Below are positions 25,889-34,719 of a stretch of DNA of 64,000 nucleotides, piece by piece. Location of the stretch: NCBI RefSeq assembly GCF_000306785.1, contig NC_017955.1:124001-188000 (forward strand), given 5' to 3'. A model generated the notes under the pieces. It was not told the DNA's origin, searched no databases, and saw only the letters and a program-made list of their open reading frames with translations. The DNA comes from Modestobacter italicus (GTDB lineage: Bacteria; Actinomycetota; Actinomycetes; Mycobacteriales; Geodermatophilaceae). The position numbers and the translations under genes were made by a program. Every line of letters begins with the position of its first letter. Within the stretch, counting starts at the first letter, position 1.

Positions 25889-26665
25889 ATGATCGGCGAC
25901 CTGCTGCTCGGCACGGCCGAGGACGCCACGGGAGGAGATCCTGTGCTCTCTGGGAGCGGGGACGGTGTGCTGACCCAGCCCGCCGCGGCACCTGTCCGGG
26001 TGCTCATCTGCGACGACCACGAGGTGCTCCGGCACGGTCTGCGGACGGTGCTGCTCCGCGCGCCGGACCTGACCGTGGTCGGTGAGGCGGCCGGCGCCGC
26101 CGAGGCCCTGGCGCTCGCCACGAGCACGCGGCCCGACGTGACCGTCATCGGTCTCGGTGCGCACGGGCCGGTCGTCCAGGAGCTGGTCCGGGCGCTGACC
26201 ACGATGGGCGTCCGGGTCGTGCTGCTCGGCGAGCCCGGCGCCGGCAGCGACCTCATCGACGCCCTGCAGGCCGGGGCGAGCGGGTACGTGCACACGACGG
26301 TGACCCCGCAGCGCCTCATCGACGGGGTGCGCGCCGTGGCGCAGGGGGAGACCGTGCTCGACGCGGCCGCGACCGGGGAGCTGCTGCACCGCCTCGACGA
26401 CGGCCCCCGGTCGGCGGACGGCGGGCCGGCCACGCACAGCGGGCCGCTGACCGCGCGGCAGCAGACCGTCTCCCGGCTGGTCGCCGAGGGCCTGACCAAC
26501 GCCGAGATCGCCGACCGGCTGAACGTCAGCCGGGCGACGGTCAAGGGCCACATCACCGTCGCCCTGCGGCGCCTGGGGCTGCGCGACCGCACCCAGCTGG
26601 CGATCCACCTGCACCGTTCCACCCGACCGGGCGACGGGCGCGGGCCCGGCCCCACGCGGGGGTGA
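25889..26665 (+). CDS. NarL/LuxR-type response regulator lacking the phospho-acceptor Asp
   Basis: A 258-aa protein with an N-terminal receiver domain (VRVLICDDHEVLRHGL, acidic pair D42-D43) and a C-terminal LuxR-type helix-turn-helix (LTARQQTVSRLVAEGLTNAE, IADRLNVSRATVKGHI). At the phosphorylation site the sequence reads RPDVTVIGLGAHG, with Gly88 where Asp is expected, and the later conserved Lys is replaced by Thr in GYVHTTVTP. It therefore is probably not switched by a histidine kinase. It is divergent from the pigment operon and is a candidate regulator of it. Confidence 0.85.
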   Translation: MIGDLLLGTAEDATGGDPVLSGSGDGVLTQPAAAPVRVLICDDHEVLRHGLRTVLLRAPDLTVVGEAAGAAEALALATSTRPDVTVIGLGAHGPVVQELVRALTTMGVRVVLLGEPGAGSDLIDALQAGASGYVHTTVTPQRLIDGVRAVAQGETVLDAAATGELLHRLDDGPRSADGGPATHSGPLTARQQTVSRLVAEGLTNAEIADRLNVSRATVKGHITVALRRLGLRDRTQLAIHLHRSTRPGDGRGPGPTRG

Positions 26666-26857
26666 TCCGCTGCGGAGCGGAACGACACGCCGTGGCGCGT
26701 CCGCTCTGTGCATCCGCTGTGTCTCCGATGGGCGAAGGGGGACACGACGGACCACTTGTTCGCTACCGTTCCCGAACCGTTGAGACGGATGAGTACCGCA
26801 TCCGCCCTCCCCGGCGGGGAGGACGGTGACGACGCTCGCGGGACAGGGGGAGTCCTC

Positions 26858-27676
26858 ATGACCACGGACCACGGCGGGTCCCGGGCAGGCCACGGCAGGC
26901 TGGCGCTGCACCCTCCCGCGGACGACGGGAAGAGCCGCGCCCCGCTGCGGGACGTGGCCCGCGCCCCCGAGCTGCGGAGCACCGAGCTGCCCCTCCGGCC
27001 GCGCGCGACCCGGCCACCGCGGACGCTGGTCCAGGTGCGGCTCTGCGACGACCAGGAGGTCTTCCGGCTGGGCCTGCGGGTGGTCCTCGAGGCGCAGCCG
27101 GACATCGCGGTCGTCGCGGAGACCAGCCAGCTGCAGGAGACCGTGGCCGGCACCGACGGCCCGGGCAACCAGGTGGTCGTCGTCCGGCAGGGGCTGCTGA
27201 GCGGCGCCAGCCTCCCGCTGCTGCGCGACCTGTGCCAGCGCGGGGCGGGGGTGCTGGTGCTCGCGGAGACCGCCGAGCGACCCGACTCCGGGATGATGGA
27301 CGTGCTCCAGGCCGGGGTCCGCGGCTTCCTGCCGCGCCGCACGGCGGCGTGCCGGCTCGTGGAGGCCGTCCGGGCGCTCGCCCGCAAGGAGACCGCGCTG
27401 GACTCCGCGGTGGCCAGCCAGCTGGTGCGCTACCTGACCGGGGACGCCGCGCAGGCCGGGTGCGAGGAGCGGGCGCTGGACCGGCTCACCGAGCGGCAGC
27501 GGGACGTGGCCGCCCTGGTGGCCGAGGGGCTCAGCAACGAGGAGATCGCCAGCCGGCTGTTCCTCAGCCCGGCGACGGTCAAGAGCCACCTCACCGCGGT
27601 GATGCGCCGCCTCGACGTCCGCACCCGCACCCAGCTGGCCATCCTGCTCAACCGCGACCACTCGCCGGCGGCGTAG
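26858..27676 (+). CDS. Second atypical NarL/LuxR response regulator
   Basis: A 272-aa protein with the same layout as its neighbour: a disordered N-terminus (about 1-55), a receiver-like domain (VQVRLCDDQEVFRLGLRVVL) and a LuxR helix-turn-helix (LTERQRDVAALVAEGLSNEE, IASRLFLSPATVKSHL). At the Asp position it reads NQVVVVRQGLLSG, so Arg110 lies where Asp is expected. ATG 26858 has GGGGGAG about 6 nt upstream; the frame is open further upstream but without a good start. It may have arisen by duplication with the preceding gene. Confidence 0.85.
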   Translation: MTTDHGGSRAGHGRLALHPPADDGKSRAPLRDVARAPELRSTELPLRPRATRPPRTLVQVRLCDDQEVFRLGLRVVLEAQPDIAVVAETSQLQETVAGTDGPGNQVVVVRQGLLSGASLPLLRDLCQRGAGVLVLAETAERPDSGMMDVLQAGVRGFLPRRTAACRLVEAVRALARKETALDSAVASQLVRYLTGDAAQAGCEERALDRLTERQRDVAALVAEGLSNEEIASRLFLSPATVKSHLTAVMRRLDVRTRTQLAILLNRDHSPAA

Positions 27677-27697
27677 CGGGAGCAGCCCTCCCGCTAC
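27673..27697. terminator. Short perfect hairpin terminator
   Basis: Arms GTAGCGGGAG (27673-27682) and CTCCCGCTAC (27688-27697) around a 5-nt loop. It overlaps the stop codons of the convergent response-regulator and permease genes, so it may stop both. Confidence 0.7.
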
Positions 27698-28602
27698 GTG
27701 ACGTCGCGGCGGGTGAGGAGCAGGCCGGTCAGGGCGGTGAAGACGACGAGGAAGCCGGCCAGCACCCACGCCGCCTGACCGCCGTCGACGATCGCCGCGA
27801 CACCCGGGGTGCGGAGCTCCGCGTGGTCCCCGGCCAGCGCGGCCACCAGCGACCCGGCGTTGACCCCGGGCAGCGCGGCCTGCGCCGCGTCGAAGGCGCC
27901 GAGCAGCGGAGCGGCGACGTTGACGACCAGGTTCTCGATCGCCAGCACCCAGACCAGCCCCAGCCCGATCGGCAGCGCGGTGCTGCGCAGCGCCGTCCCC
28001 AGCAGCACCCCCAGCGCGCCCCAGGTGGCCGCGATGAGCAGCCCGCCGCCGAACCCGCGGAGCAGCTGCCCGGCACCGGGCCAGTCGACGGTCGCCGAGG
28101 CGCCGGCCGCGATCGCCCAGCTCACCAGGGCGGTGAGCAGGAAGCTCAGCAGCACGGTCGCGGCCAGCACCACCAGCAGCGCCAGCAGCTGACCGGCGAG
28201 GACCGTCAGCCGCTTTTAGAGGGGGGCGAGCAGCGTCTTGAGCGTGCCCCAGCCGTACTCGCTGCCGGCCAGCAGCGCGCCGAGGGTGAGCAGCAGGGCC
28301 CCGCCGAACAGCGGCAGCCCGGAGAGCGTGTTCTCCACCAGCCGGTCGGGCAGCGTGCTCGCCAGCAGCGCCTCGGGTGGGCTGCCCTCGTAGGAGGAGC
28401 CGCGCCGGTAGCTGACGTAGGGGATGAGGCTGCTGAACACCAGCTGCAGGGCCGGCCACAGGCCGAGCAGCACCCAGGTGGCCGGGCGGCGCAGCAGCTT
28501 GAGCAGCTCGGCCGAGACGATCGCGCCGAGCGAGCCCGCCGTGCGGGTCCGGGCCGACGGGGCGCCGCGCTCCGGCGTCCTGGTCTCCGTCGCCGCGCTC
28601 AC
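27694..28602 (-). pseudogene. ABC-2 type permease interrupted by an in-frame stop
   Basis: A permease of the ABC-2 family broken by one TAA at 28216-28218. Upstream, 128 residues run to GWGTLKTLLAPL and include a first membrane region. Downstream in the same frame the protein continues through KRLTVLAGQLLALLVVLAAT with several more membrane helices to 27694. TAA is very rare in this GC-rich genome, and the local DNA CCCCCCTCTAAAAGCG is anomalous, which suggests a recent mutation. Downstream restart at 28173 is unlikely. GTG 28602 overlaps the ATPase stop by 4 bp. A sequencing error is possible. Confidence 0.8.
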
Positions 28603-29531
28603 CGGACGGCGCTCTCGAGCTCGGACCCGGTCATCTGCAGGAAGACCTCCTCGAGGGTCTGCGCCTCCTGGCGCAGCCCGGTCACGTCGACGTCGGCCAG
28701 GACCAGCGCCCGGTTGATCCGCGCGGTGTCCTCCGGCCCGGCCTGGACGACGAGGGCGCCGTCCTCCACCGCCACCCGGTCGGCGCCCAGCAGCCCGGCC
28801 GTGATGGCGGCGGCCTCCTCGATCGGGTCGGCCTCCACCACCAGGCGGCGCAGCCCGAGCAGCTCGCCGACGCTGCTCTCGACGACCAGCCGTCCGACGG
28901 AGACCACCGCGACCCGGTCGCAGACCTGCTCGACCTCGCCGAGGAGGTGGCTGGACAGCACGACGGTGCAGCCCTCGCCGGACAGCCGGCGCAGCAGCGC
29001 GCGCATGTCGGTGATCCCGGCGGGGTCCAGCCCGTTGGTGGGCTCGTCGAGGATGACCAGCTCGGGGTCCTTGAGCAGCGCCGCGGCCACCCCGAGCCGC
29101 TGCTTCATGCCCAGCGAGTAGGTGCTGTAGCGGTCGCCGGCCCGGTCGGTGAGGGCGACGGTGCCCAGCACCAGGTCGACCCGGCCGGGCGGGGCCCCGG
29201 CGTAGCGGGCGAGGACGCGGAGGTTGTCCCGGCCGGAGAGGTAGGGGTAGAAGCCCGGACCCTCGATGAGCGCGCCGACCCGGACCGCCGAGGAGCCCGC
29301 GGGCCGGCCGAGCACCGTCGCCGTGCCGCTGGTCGGCCGGATCAGCCCGAGCAGGGCCCGCAGGGTCGTCGTCTTGCCGGCGCCGTTGGGGCCGAGGAAG
29401 CCGTACACCTCCCCGCGACGGACGGTGAGGGACAGGTCGTCGACGACGGTGCGGCTCCCGTAGCGCTTGGTGAGCCCGTCCAGCACCACGACCTCGTCAC
29501 CGGGCCCACCGGTCTCCTGTACTGGCTGCAT
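28599..29531 (-). CDS. ABC transporter ATPase (ABC-2 exporter type)
   Basis: A 310-aa ATPase with Walker A GPNGAGKTTT (after VYGFL), signature YSLGMKQRLG and Walker B LVILDEPTNGLDP; LSSHLL contains the switch His. The C-terminal 80 residues are the regulatory extension typical of drug or antimicrobial-peptide exporters of this class. It pairs with the adjacent permease gene, which is interrupted, so the transporter is probably non-functional unless another permease is used. ATG 29531 is the start. Confidence 0.88.
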   Translation of the reverse strand: MQPVQETGGPGDEVVVLDGLTKRYGSRTVVDDLSLTVRRGEVYGFLGPNGAGKTTTLRALLGLIRPTSGTATVLGRPAGSSAVRVGALIEGPGFYPYLSGRDNLRVLARYAGAPPGRVDLVLGTVALTDRAGDRYSTYSLGMKQRLGVAAALLKDPELVILDEPTNGLDPAGITDMRALLRRLSGEGCTVVLSSHLLGEVEQVCDRVAVVSVGRLVVESSVGELLGLRRLVVEADPIEEAAAITAGLLGADRVAVEDGALVVQAGPEDTARINRALVLADVDVTGLRQEAQTLEEVFLQMTGSELESAVR

Positions 29532-29852
29532 GGCGGGACTGTGCCCCCGCCCGCGGAGCGCTGTCGACCGCTGCACCGGGCGTGGCGCGGCGATTCCCCC
29601 CGGAGGACGGGACCGTCCGGCCCGCGGTGCGCACGCGGTTGCGACCTGGGGCACGAGCGGGACACGACCGGAGTCGTAGCCGCACCCACCCGGAGGTCGG
29701 AGTTCCCACCTCAGATGGGCTCAGGAGTCGACTCCTGTCGTCTTGGGCTGGCCCGGACGCCTCGACAGGGTTGTCCTCGCCAAGCGACCAGGTGCCGGAG
29801 TCCGCTCCCGCACCGGCTCGTCGACCAGCGCGGCTCGATCGGGAGGGCTGTC
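29532..29852. promoter_or_regulatory. Intergenic region with a 16-bp palindrome
   Basis: A 321-bp divergent gap between the ABC ATPase and the beta-helix gene. It contains the perfect palindrome CAGGAGTCGACTCCTG (29722-29737), a possible operator. Otherwise it holds no recognisable gene or standard promoter. Confidence 0.45.
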
Positions 29853-31136
29853 ATGCGCAACACCAGCAAGGCCAGGAAGGTCAGAGGTCCATGGGGGGCC
29901 CGCAGTCGGGCGGTCGTGGTGGCCGCGGGGTTGATGCTCGCCGCCCTGCCCGCGAGTGCTGCGGTCGCCGGAGGGCACCCGGGGAACACCCTGACGGTGC
30001 AGAGGGGTGAGTCGATCCAGGCGGCGGTCGACAAGGCCCGGTCCGGGGACACCATCAAGATCGAGGCGGGCGACTACCGCGAGGCGGTCTGCGTCGACCG
30101 CAAGGGCCTGACCATCGTCGGTGCCGGCGCCGGCGCGACCACCATCAGCTGGCCGAGGTGGAACACCGTCCGGGAGCTGCCGGCGGTCAAGCCCACCCCC
30201 TGCTGGACGGCGCAGGAGGCCGCGGACAACGAGGGCGACCCGACCACGCTGGCCGACGACGTCTCCGGCCTGTTCTTCCTCAACCCGAACAAGCCGGTCA
30301 GCGTCAGCGGGTTGACCACGAAGAACCACCCGGCGAGCGGGATCGCCGCCTGGGGCGCCAACGGGTACGCCGTCCACGACACCGCCGGGATCGGGCACGA
30401 GCGCTACGGCGTGCTCGCCGCGGCCTCGAAGAACATCTCGATCACCGGCAACTACGAGAAGGGCGTCGTGCGCGCCGCCCCGGTCCTCGGCGGCACGGCC
30501 GGCATCGGCCTCGGTGACTCGGACAAGGCAGCGGCCGACATCATCGGCAACTACGTCGAGGGCTACAACCTGGGTGTGTTCGTCCGCGAGTCACGCGGCG
30601 GCGAGATCACCGGCAACACGGTGACCGGCAACTGCGTGGGCATCCTGTTCTTCGACGACTCGGCCACCGAGATCCCGAACACCAACGGCTTCGTCCTCGG
30701 CGGCGACTTCGCGATCAAGCAGAACACCTCGGTCGCCAACAACCGCTACTGCATCGCCGGGCGTGACGGCAGCCAGCTGGTCTCCGGCGTCGGCATGTCC
30801 ATCACCAACGCCGACCACGTCCAGGTGCTCAACAACGTGATCAAGGACAACCGCCCGGTCATCCCGGCCGGCGCCGCGCCGATCAACTACCCGGCCGGCG
30901 GTCTGAGCCTGGTCAGCTTCGCCCCCCCGCCGGGCACCAGCCCGCCGGGAGCCCAGGCCCCGGGTCTGGTCGAGTACGTCGACGTGATCGGCAACAAGTT
31001 CGTCAACAACAAGCCGGTCGACATCTGGCTGACCCGCCCGATCCCGGGCACCCTGCTGCAGCCCGCCGGCCCGGGGATCGTCTTCCGGGACAACCGGTGC
31101 TCGCTCAGCGACCCGGCGTGGATCTGCGGGCGCTGA
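29853..31136 (+). CDS. Secreted right-handed beta-helix protein
   Basis: A 427-aa protein with a signal peptide (positive N-terminus, hydrophobic AVVVAAGLMLAALPASA, cleavage near residue 38-40). The mature part starts NTLTVQRGESIQAAVDKARS, then GDTIKIEAGDYREAV, and shows repeated turns such as ITGNTVTGNCVGILFFDD and VQVLNNVIKDN, which is the parallel beta-helix pattern of pectate-lyase/NosD-like proteins. It is exported and may bind or cleave a polysaccharide, but the catalytic residues are not recognisable. ATG 29853 has GGGAGGG 5 nt upstream. Confidence 0.85.
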   Translation: MRNTSKARKVRGPWGARSRAVVVAAGLMLAALPASAAVAGGHPGNTLTVQRGESIQAAVDKARSGDTIKIEAGDYREAVCVDRKGLTIVGAGAGATTISWPRWNTVRELPAVKPTPCWTAQEAADNEGDPTTLADDVSGLFFLNPNKPVSVSGLTTKNHPASGIAAWGANGYAVHDTAGIGHERYGVLAAASKNISITGNYEKGVVRAAPVLGGTAGIGLGDSDKAAADIIGNYVEGYNLGVFVRESRGGEITGNTVTGNCVGILFFDDSATEIPNTNGFVLGGDFAIKQNTSVANNRYCIAGRDGSQLVSGVGMSITNADHVQVLNNVIKDNRPVIPAGAAPINYPAGGLSLVSFAPPPGTSPPGAQAPGLVEYVDVIGNKFVNNKPVDIWLTRPIPGTLLQPAGPGIVFRDNRCSLSDPAWICGR

Positions 31137-31151
31137 CCGCCCCGTAGCGCT

Positions 31152-31198
31152 GGACGCCGAGGCCCTGTCCCCCTGCGGGAGGGGGCCTCGGTGCGTCC
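31152..31198 (+). terminator. Hairpin terminator after the beta-helix gene
   Basis: Arms GGACGCCGAGGCCC (31152-31165) and GGGCCTCGGTGCGTCC (ending 31198) pair almost fully, with further pairing of C and G runs inside. It lies 15 bp after the stop codon. Confidence 0.7.
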
Positions 31199-31294
31199 GC
31201 CGGCTGTGACGGGGGCTGCAGTCGGGAAGAGAACGGCGGTCGGGCACGCTGGGCGACGTTGACCCAGGCAACGAGCAGGACGGATCCGCACCGC

Positions 31295-32770
31295 ATGAGC
31301 ACCACCGGACGCCGCGCGCACCACCAGGTCACCTTCGCCGTGCTGGCCACGGGGGTGATCGCCTTCGCGCTCCTGCAGTCGCTGGTGACCCCGGTCCTGC
31401 CGACGCTCGAGGCCGCGCTGGGCACCAACCAGTCCGACGTCACCTGGGTGCTGACCGCCTACCTGCTGTCGGCCTCGATCTCCACGCCCGTCCTGGGCCG
31501 GCTGGGGGACATGCGCGGCAAGAAGCGGATGTTCGTCCTCGCGCTGTCCGCGCTGGCGCTCGGCTGCCTGATCGCCGCGCTGGCCACCGACCTGACCGTG
31601 ATGATCATCGCCCGGGTGGTCCAGGGCATCGGTGGCGGTGTGCTGCCGCTGGCGTTCGGGATCATCCGCGACGAGTTCCCCCGGGAGAAGGTCGCCGGTG
31701 CGGTCGGCGCCATCTCCGCGCTCATCGCCGTCGGCGCCGGGGTCGGCCTGGTGGTGGCCGGCCCGATCGTCGACGCGCTGAGCTACCACTGGCTGTTCTG
31801 GCTGCCGCTCATCGTGCTGGTCCTCGCCGCGCTCGCCGCGCAGTTCCTCGTCCCGGAGTCCCCGGTGCGCACCGCGGGCTCGATCAACTGGCCCGCCGCC
31901 CTGCTGCTGTCGGCCTGGCTGGTCGCGCTGCTGCTCGCGCTGAGCCAGGCGCCCTCCTGGGGCTGGGGGTCGGCCTCGGTGCTCGGTCTGCTCGCCGCGG
32001 CCGTCGTCCTCGCCGTCCTGTGGGTCGTGGTGGAGTCCCGCTCCGCCCAGCCGCTGATCGACATGCGGATGATGCGGGTCCGTGCCGTCTGGGCGACCAA
32101 CCTGGTCGCGCTGCTGTTCGGTGTCGCGATGTACGCCGCGTTCGCCTTCCTGCCGCAGTTCCTGCAGACGCCGTCCGCGGCCGGCTACGGCTTCGGCTCG
32201 ACGGTCACCGCGTCCGGGCTGCTGATGCTCCCGCAGACGATCGCCTCCTTCCTGCTCGGCCTGGTGTCGGGCACGCTGGCGCAGCGGATCGGGTCCAAGC
32301 TCGTGCTGGTGATCGGCACGCTGGTGTCCGCGGCGGGCTACCTGGTCTTCGCGCTGGCCCACGACTCGCAGACCGAGGTGCTGATCGGCTCCACCGTGAT
32401 GGGCGCGGGCTTCGGGCTGGCCTTCGCCGCCATGTCGAACCTGATCGTCGCCGCGGTGGAGCCCTCGCAGACCGGCGTGGCCAGCGGGATGAACGCCAAC
32501 ATCCGCACCATCGGCGGGTCCATCGGCGCCGCCGTCATGGCGTCGGTGGTCACCGCGGGCGCCGGCCCCACCGGGGTGCCCCCGGAGTCCGGGTACACCC
32601 ACGGCTTCCTGATGCTCACCGGCGCGCTGGTGCTGGCGGCGCTCGCGGCGCTGCTCATCCCGGCCGTTCGGCGCGACCCGCAGACGCACGCCGAGCCCGA
32701 CGTCGAGCTGCGCCACCCCGAGGCCGCGCTGGTCGCGGGCGGGACCCTGGTCGGCGACGAGCCGGAGTGA
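31295..32770 (+). CDS. MFS drug exporter (DHA2, 14-helix type)
   Basis: A 491-aa major-facilitator protein with about 14 hydrophobic helices. The motif GRLGDMRGKKRMF between helices 2 and 3 is the MFS motif A, and VVQGIGGGVLPLAFGIIRD is in helix 4. It probably exports drugs or metabolites using the proton gradient. ATG 31295 is chosen; TTG 31259 would add 12 residues. No clear ribosome-binding site precedes either, though AGGA lies 13 nt before the ATG. Confidence 0.88.
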   Translation: MSTTGRRAHHQVTFAVLATGVIAFALLQSLVTPVLPTLEAALGTNQSDVTWVLTAYLLSASISTPVLGRLGDMRGKKRMFVLALSALALGCLIAALATDLTVMIIARVVQGIGGGVLPLAFGIIRDEFPREKVAGAVGAISALIAVGAGVGLVVAGPIVDALSYHWLFWLPLIVLVLAALAAQFLVPESPVRTAGSINWPAALLLSAWLVALLLALSQAPSWGWGSASVLGLLAAAVVLAVLWVVVESRSAQPLIDMRMMRVRAVWATNLVALLFGVAMYAAFAFLPQFLQTPSAAGYGFGSTVTASGLLMLPQTIASFLLGLVSGTLAQRIGSKLVLVIGTLVSAAGYLVFALAHDSQTEVLIGSTVMGAGFGLAFAAMSNLIVAAVEPSQTGVASGMNANIRTIGGSIGAAVMASVVTAGAGPTGVPPESGYTHGFLMLTGALVLAALAALLIPAVRRDPQTHAEPDVELRHPEAALVAGGTLVGDEPE

Positions 32771-32783
32771 CACGCTCGGGGGC

Positions 32784-33071
32784 ATGAGCTCCCGGTCCTG
32801 GATGTCGCTGTGGTCGCACGGCTCGGCGTTGTCGATCGCGTCGGAGGGCTCGTTCCTCTCGATCGGCAGCGTCGGGTCCTTCCTGTCCGTGGGCAGCGTC
32901 GGCTCGTCGACGTCGCTGTTCTCCGCGCTCAGCTGGATGTCGGTGGGCTCGGCCCTGTCCGCCCAGTCGATCGGGTCGGTGCTGTCCTGGCGGTCGGTCG
33001 GCGGCGCGCGGTCGGTGGGCTGCGTCGCGGCGGCCGCCGCGCTCGGGCTGGCCCTGGCCGGACGGCGCTGA
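32784..33071 (+). CDS. Serine-rich repeat mini-protein
   Basis: A 95-aa protein whose first 65 residues are built of short units of the form S-(I/V)-G-S-V-G-S-x-x-S (SIASEGSFLSIGSVGSFLSV and onward), rich in Ser, Gly and small aliphatic residues. The C-terminus is an Ala/Leu-rich segment ending in GRR. The regular 6-8-residue period suggests a beta-solenoid or a fibrous repeat. No known domain is recognised. It begins 14 bp after the MFS gene and ends one base before the DUF1801 gene, so it may be co-transcribed with both. Confidence 0.65.
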   Translation: MSSRSWMSLWSHGSALSIASEGSFLSIGSVGSFLSVGSVGSSTSLFSALSWMSVGSALSAQSIGSVLSWRSVGGARSVGCVAAAAALGLALAGRR

Positions 33072-33072
33072 C

Positions 33073-33423
33073 GTGGCCGCGACCGTCGCGGAGTACCTGA
33101 CCGGGCTGCCGGACGACGTCCGGGGCCGGCTGGAGGAGGTCCGCCGCGTGGTGCACGAGGTGGTGCCGGACGCCGGGGAGACGATCAGCTACGCGATGCC
33201 GACGTTCACCCTCGACAGGCAGCCGCTGCTGCACGTCGCGGCGTGGAAGCGGCACCTGGGTCTGTACCCGCTCCCCGCCCTGGACCCGGAGCTGGCGGCG
33301 CTCGTCGCCCCCTGGCGCGGCGCCAAGGACGCGATGCAGCTGCCGTACGCCCTCCCGCTGCCCCGCGACCTGGTGGCCCGGGTGGTCGGGGTGCTGGTGG
33401 AGCAGCGGCGCGCCGGCTCCTGA
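33073..33423 (+). CDS. DUF1801 (YdhG/Fra-like) domain protein
   Basis: A 116-aa protein with the DUF1801 fold (VAEYLTGLPDDVRGRLEEVR, ISYAMPTFTLD, HLGLYPLPAL). This family includes frataxin-like iron-binding proteins and small uncharacterised stress proteins. GTG 33073 starts one base after the preceding stop. It converges with the GAF-EAL gene, whose stop lies 5 bp downstream. Confidence 0.8.
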   Translation: MAATVAEYLTGLPDDVRGRLEEVRRVVHEVVPDAGETISYAMPTFTLDRQPLLHVAAWKRHLGLYPLPALDPELAALVAPWRGAKDAMQLPYALPLPRDLVARVVGVLVEQRRAGS

Positions 33424-33427
33424 GGGG

Positions 33428-34642
33428 TCAGGCGCTGAGCGTCCGGTCGCCCGGACGGCGCCGTGGCAGGGCCGCGGGCGCCAGCTCCGCCACCGCGCCC
33501 GGCCGGCCGAAGTGCCAGCCCTGCCCGTCGTCCACCCCGGCGGCGAGCAGGGCGGCGTGCTCGGCGGCGGTCTCCACCCCCTCGGCCACCACCCGCGCGC
33601 CGCAGCTGTGGGCGAAGGCGGCCAGGGCGGTGACCAGCCGCGCGAGCACCGGGTCGGTGTCGACGCCGCTGACGATGCTGCGGTCCAGCTTGAGCACGTC
33701 CGGCGCGGTGGAGACCACGTGCCGCAACGAGGAGAAGCCGGCGCCGACGTCGTCCACGGCCAGCTGCATGCCGCGGGCGCGCAGCGGTGCCAGCGCCGCG
33801 GCGAGCGCGGCGTAGTCCTCGACCTGCTCGTGCTCGGAGAGCTCGAGCACGACCCGGTGCAGCGGCAGGGTCGCCAGGAAGGCGCGGCACTCCCGGGTGA
33901 GCAGGGTGCCGGGGGAGACGTTCAGCGAGAGGTGCCCGCTGACCCGGTCCAGCACCTCGGCGGCGCGCCGGAGCGCGAGCAGCTCGAGCCGGTGGCCGTG
34001 CCCGACGCTGTGCGCCTCGGCGAAGACGGTGTCCGGCGCCCGGTCCCACTCCGCCGGGAACCGGCTCAGCGCCTCGGCCCCGGTGCGGGCACCGGTGGCG
34101 AGCTCGACGATCGGCTGCAGGACGACGGCCGGGCCGCCGTCGCTGAGCACCGGGCGCAGGCGGTCCTCGATCTCGTGCCGCCGGCGGCGCTGGTGCAGCC
34201 CCGGCTCGAGGACGGCGGAGACCGCGGCGGCGAGCACCTCCATGAGGACGGCGTCGCGCCGGCCGAGCGTGGGATCGGGGGTGAACCCGAAGGCGCAGAC
34301 GGTGCCGTACAGCGTGCCGTCCCGGAGCCGCACCGGGGCGGAGACCCAGCTGCGGATGCGCGGGATCCGGGCGGCCGGCAGCCGCATGGCCTCCGGGTAC
34401 CGGCGCACGTCCGGGATGACCGCCGGTAGCCGGCCGTCCAGGATCGCCTGGCAGAAGGTGGTCTCCTGGGGCTGGGTGTGGCCGTCGGCGACCTGCCGGG
34501 GCAGGGGTGACTCGACGACCTCCAGCGTCTGCGTCGTGCCGTCGAGCCGGCTGAGGAAGGCGACGGTCATGCCGAGCGACGTCCGCGCCGTCTGGAGCAG
34601 GCCGGCGATCTGCCGGTCCGTCTCGGAGCGCTGTCTGCGCAC
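33428..34642 (-). CDS. GAF-EAL cyclic-di-GMP phosphodiesterase-like protein
   Basis: A 404-aa protein. Residues about 10-160 are a GAF sensor (FLSRLDGTTQTLEVV, TFCQAILDGRLPAVI, SWVSAPVRLRDGTLYGTVCA). Residues about 185-400 are an EAL domain: GAEALSRF is the EAL signature, and LNVSPG, LELSEHEQ, VDDVGAGFSSL, LKLDRS and VAEGVET supply the expected metal and catalytic positions, with the loop DDFGTG changed to DDVGAG. It probably hydrolyses c-di-GMP under control of a bound small molecule. GTG 34642 has GGGGGGAC 4 nt upstream. Confidence 0.87.
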   Translation of the reverse strand: MRRQRSETDRQIAGLLQTARTSLGMTVAFLSRLDGTTQTLEVVESPLPRQVADGHTQPQETTFCQAILDGRLPAVIPDVRRYPEAMRLPAARIPRIRSWVSAPVRLRDGTLYGTVCAFGFTPDPTLGRRDAVLMEVLAAAVSAVLEPGLHQRRRRHEIEDRLRPVLSDGGPAVVLQPIVELATGARTGAEALSRFPAEWDRAPDTVFAEAHSVGHGHRLELLALRRAAEVLDRVSGHLSLNVSPGTLLTRECRAFLATLPLHRVVLELSEHEQVEDYAALAAALAPLRARGMQLAVDDVGAGFSSLRHVVSTAPDVLKLDRSIVSGVDTDPVLARLVTALAAFAHSCGARVVAEGVETAAEHAALLAAGVDDGQGWHFGRPGAVAELAPAALPRRRPGDRTLSA

Positions 34643-34719
34643 GGTGTCCCCCCTCGTCTCCAGGGCCCACCATCGGCAGCTCGCGGGGCGCGCTGGAGCT
34701 CGGCTCCCCCGCAGGGGTG

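Noticed and set aside
27694-28173. Separate small membrane gene
   Set aside because: Same frame as 28216-28602 with only a TAA between; better explained as the rest of one permease.
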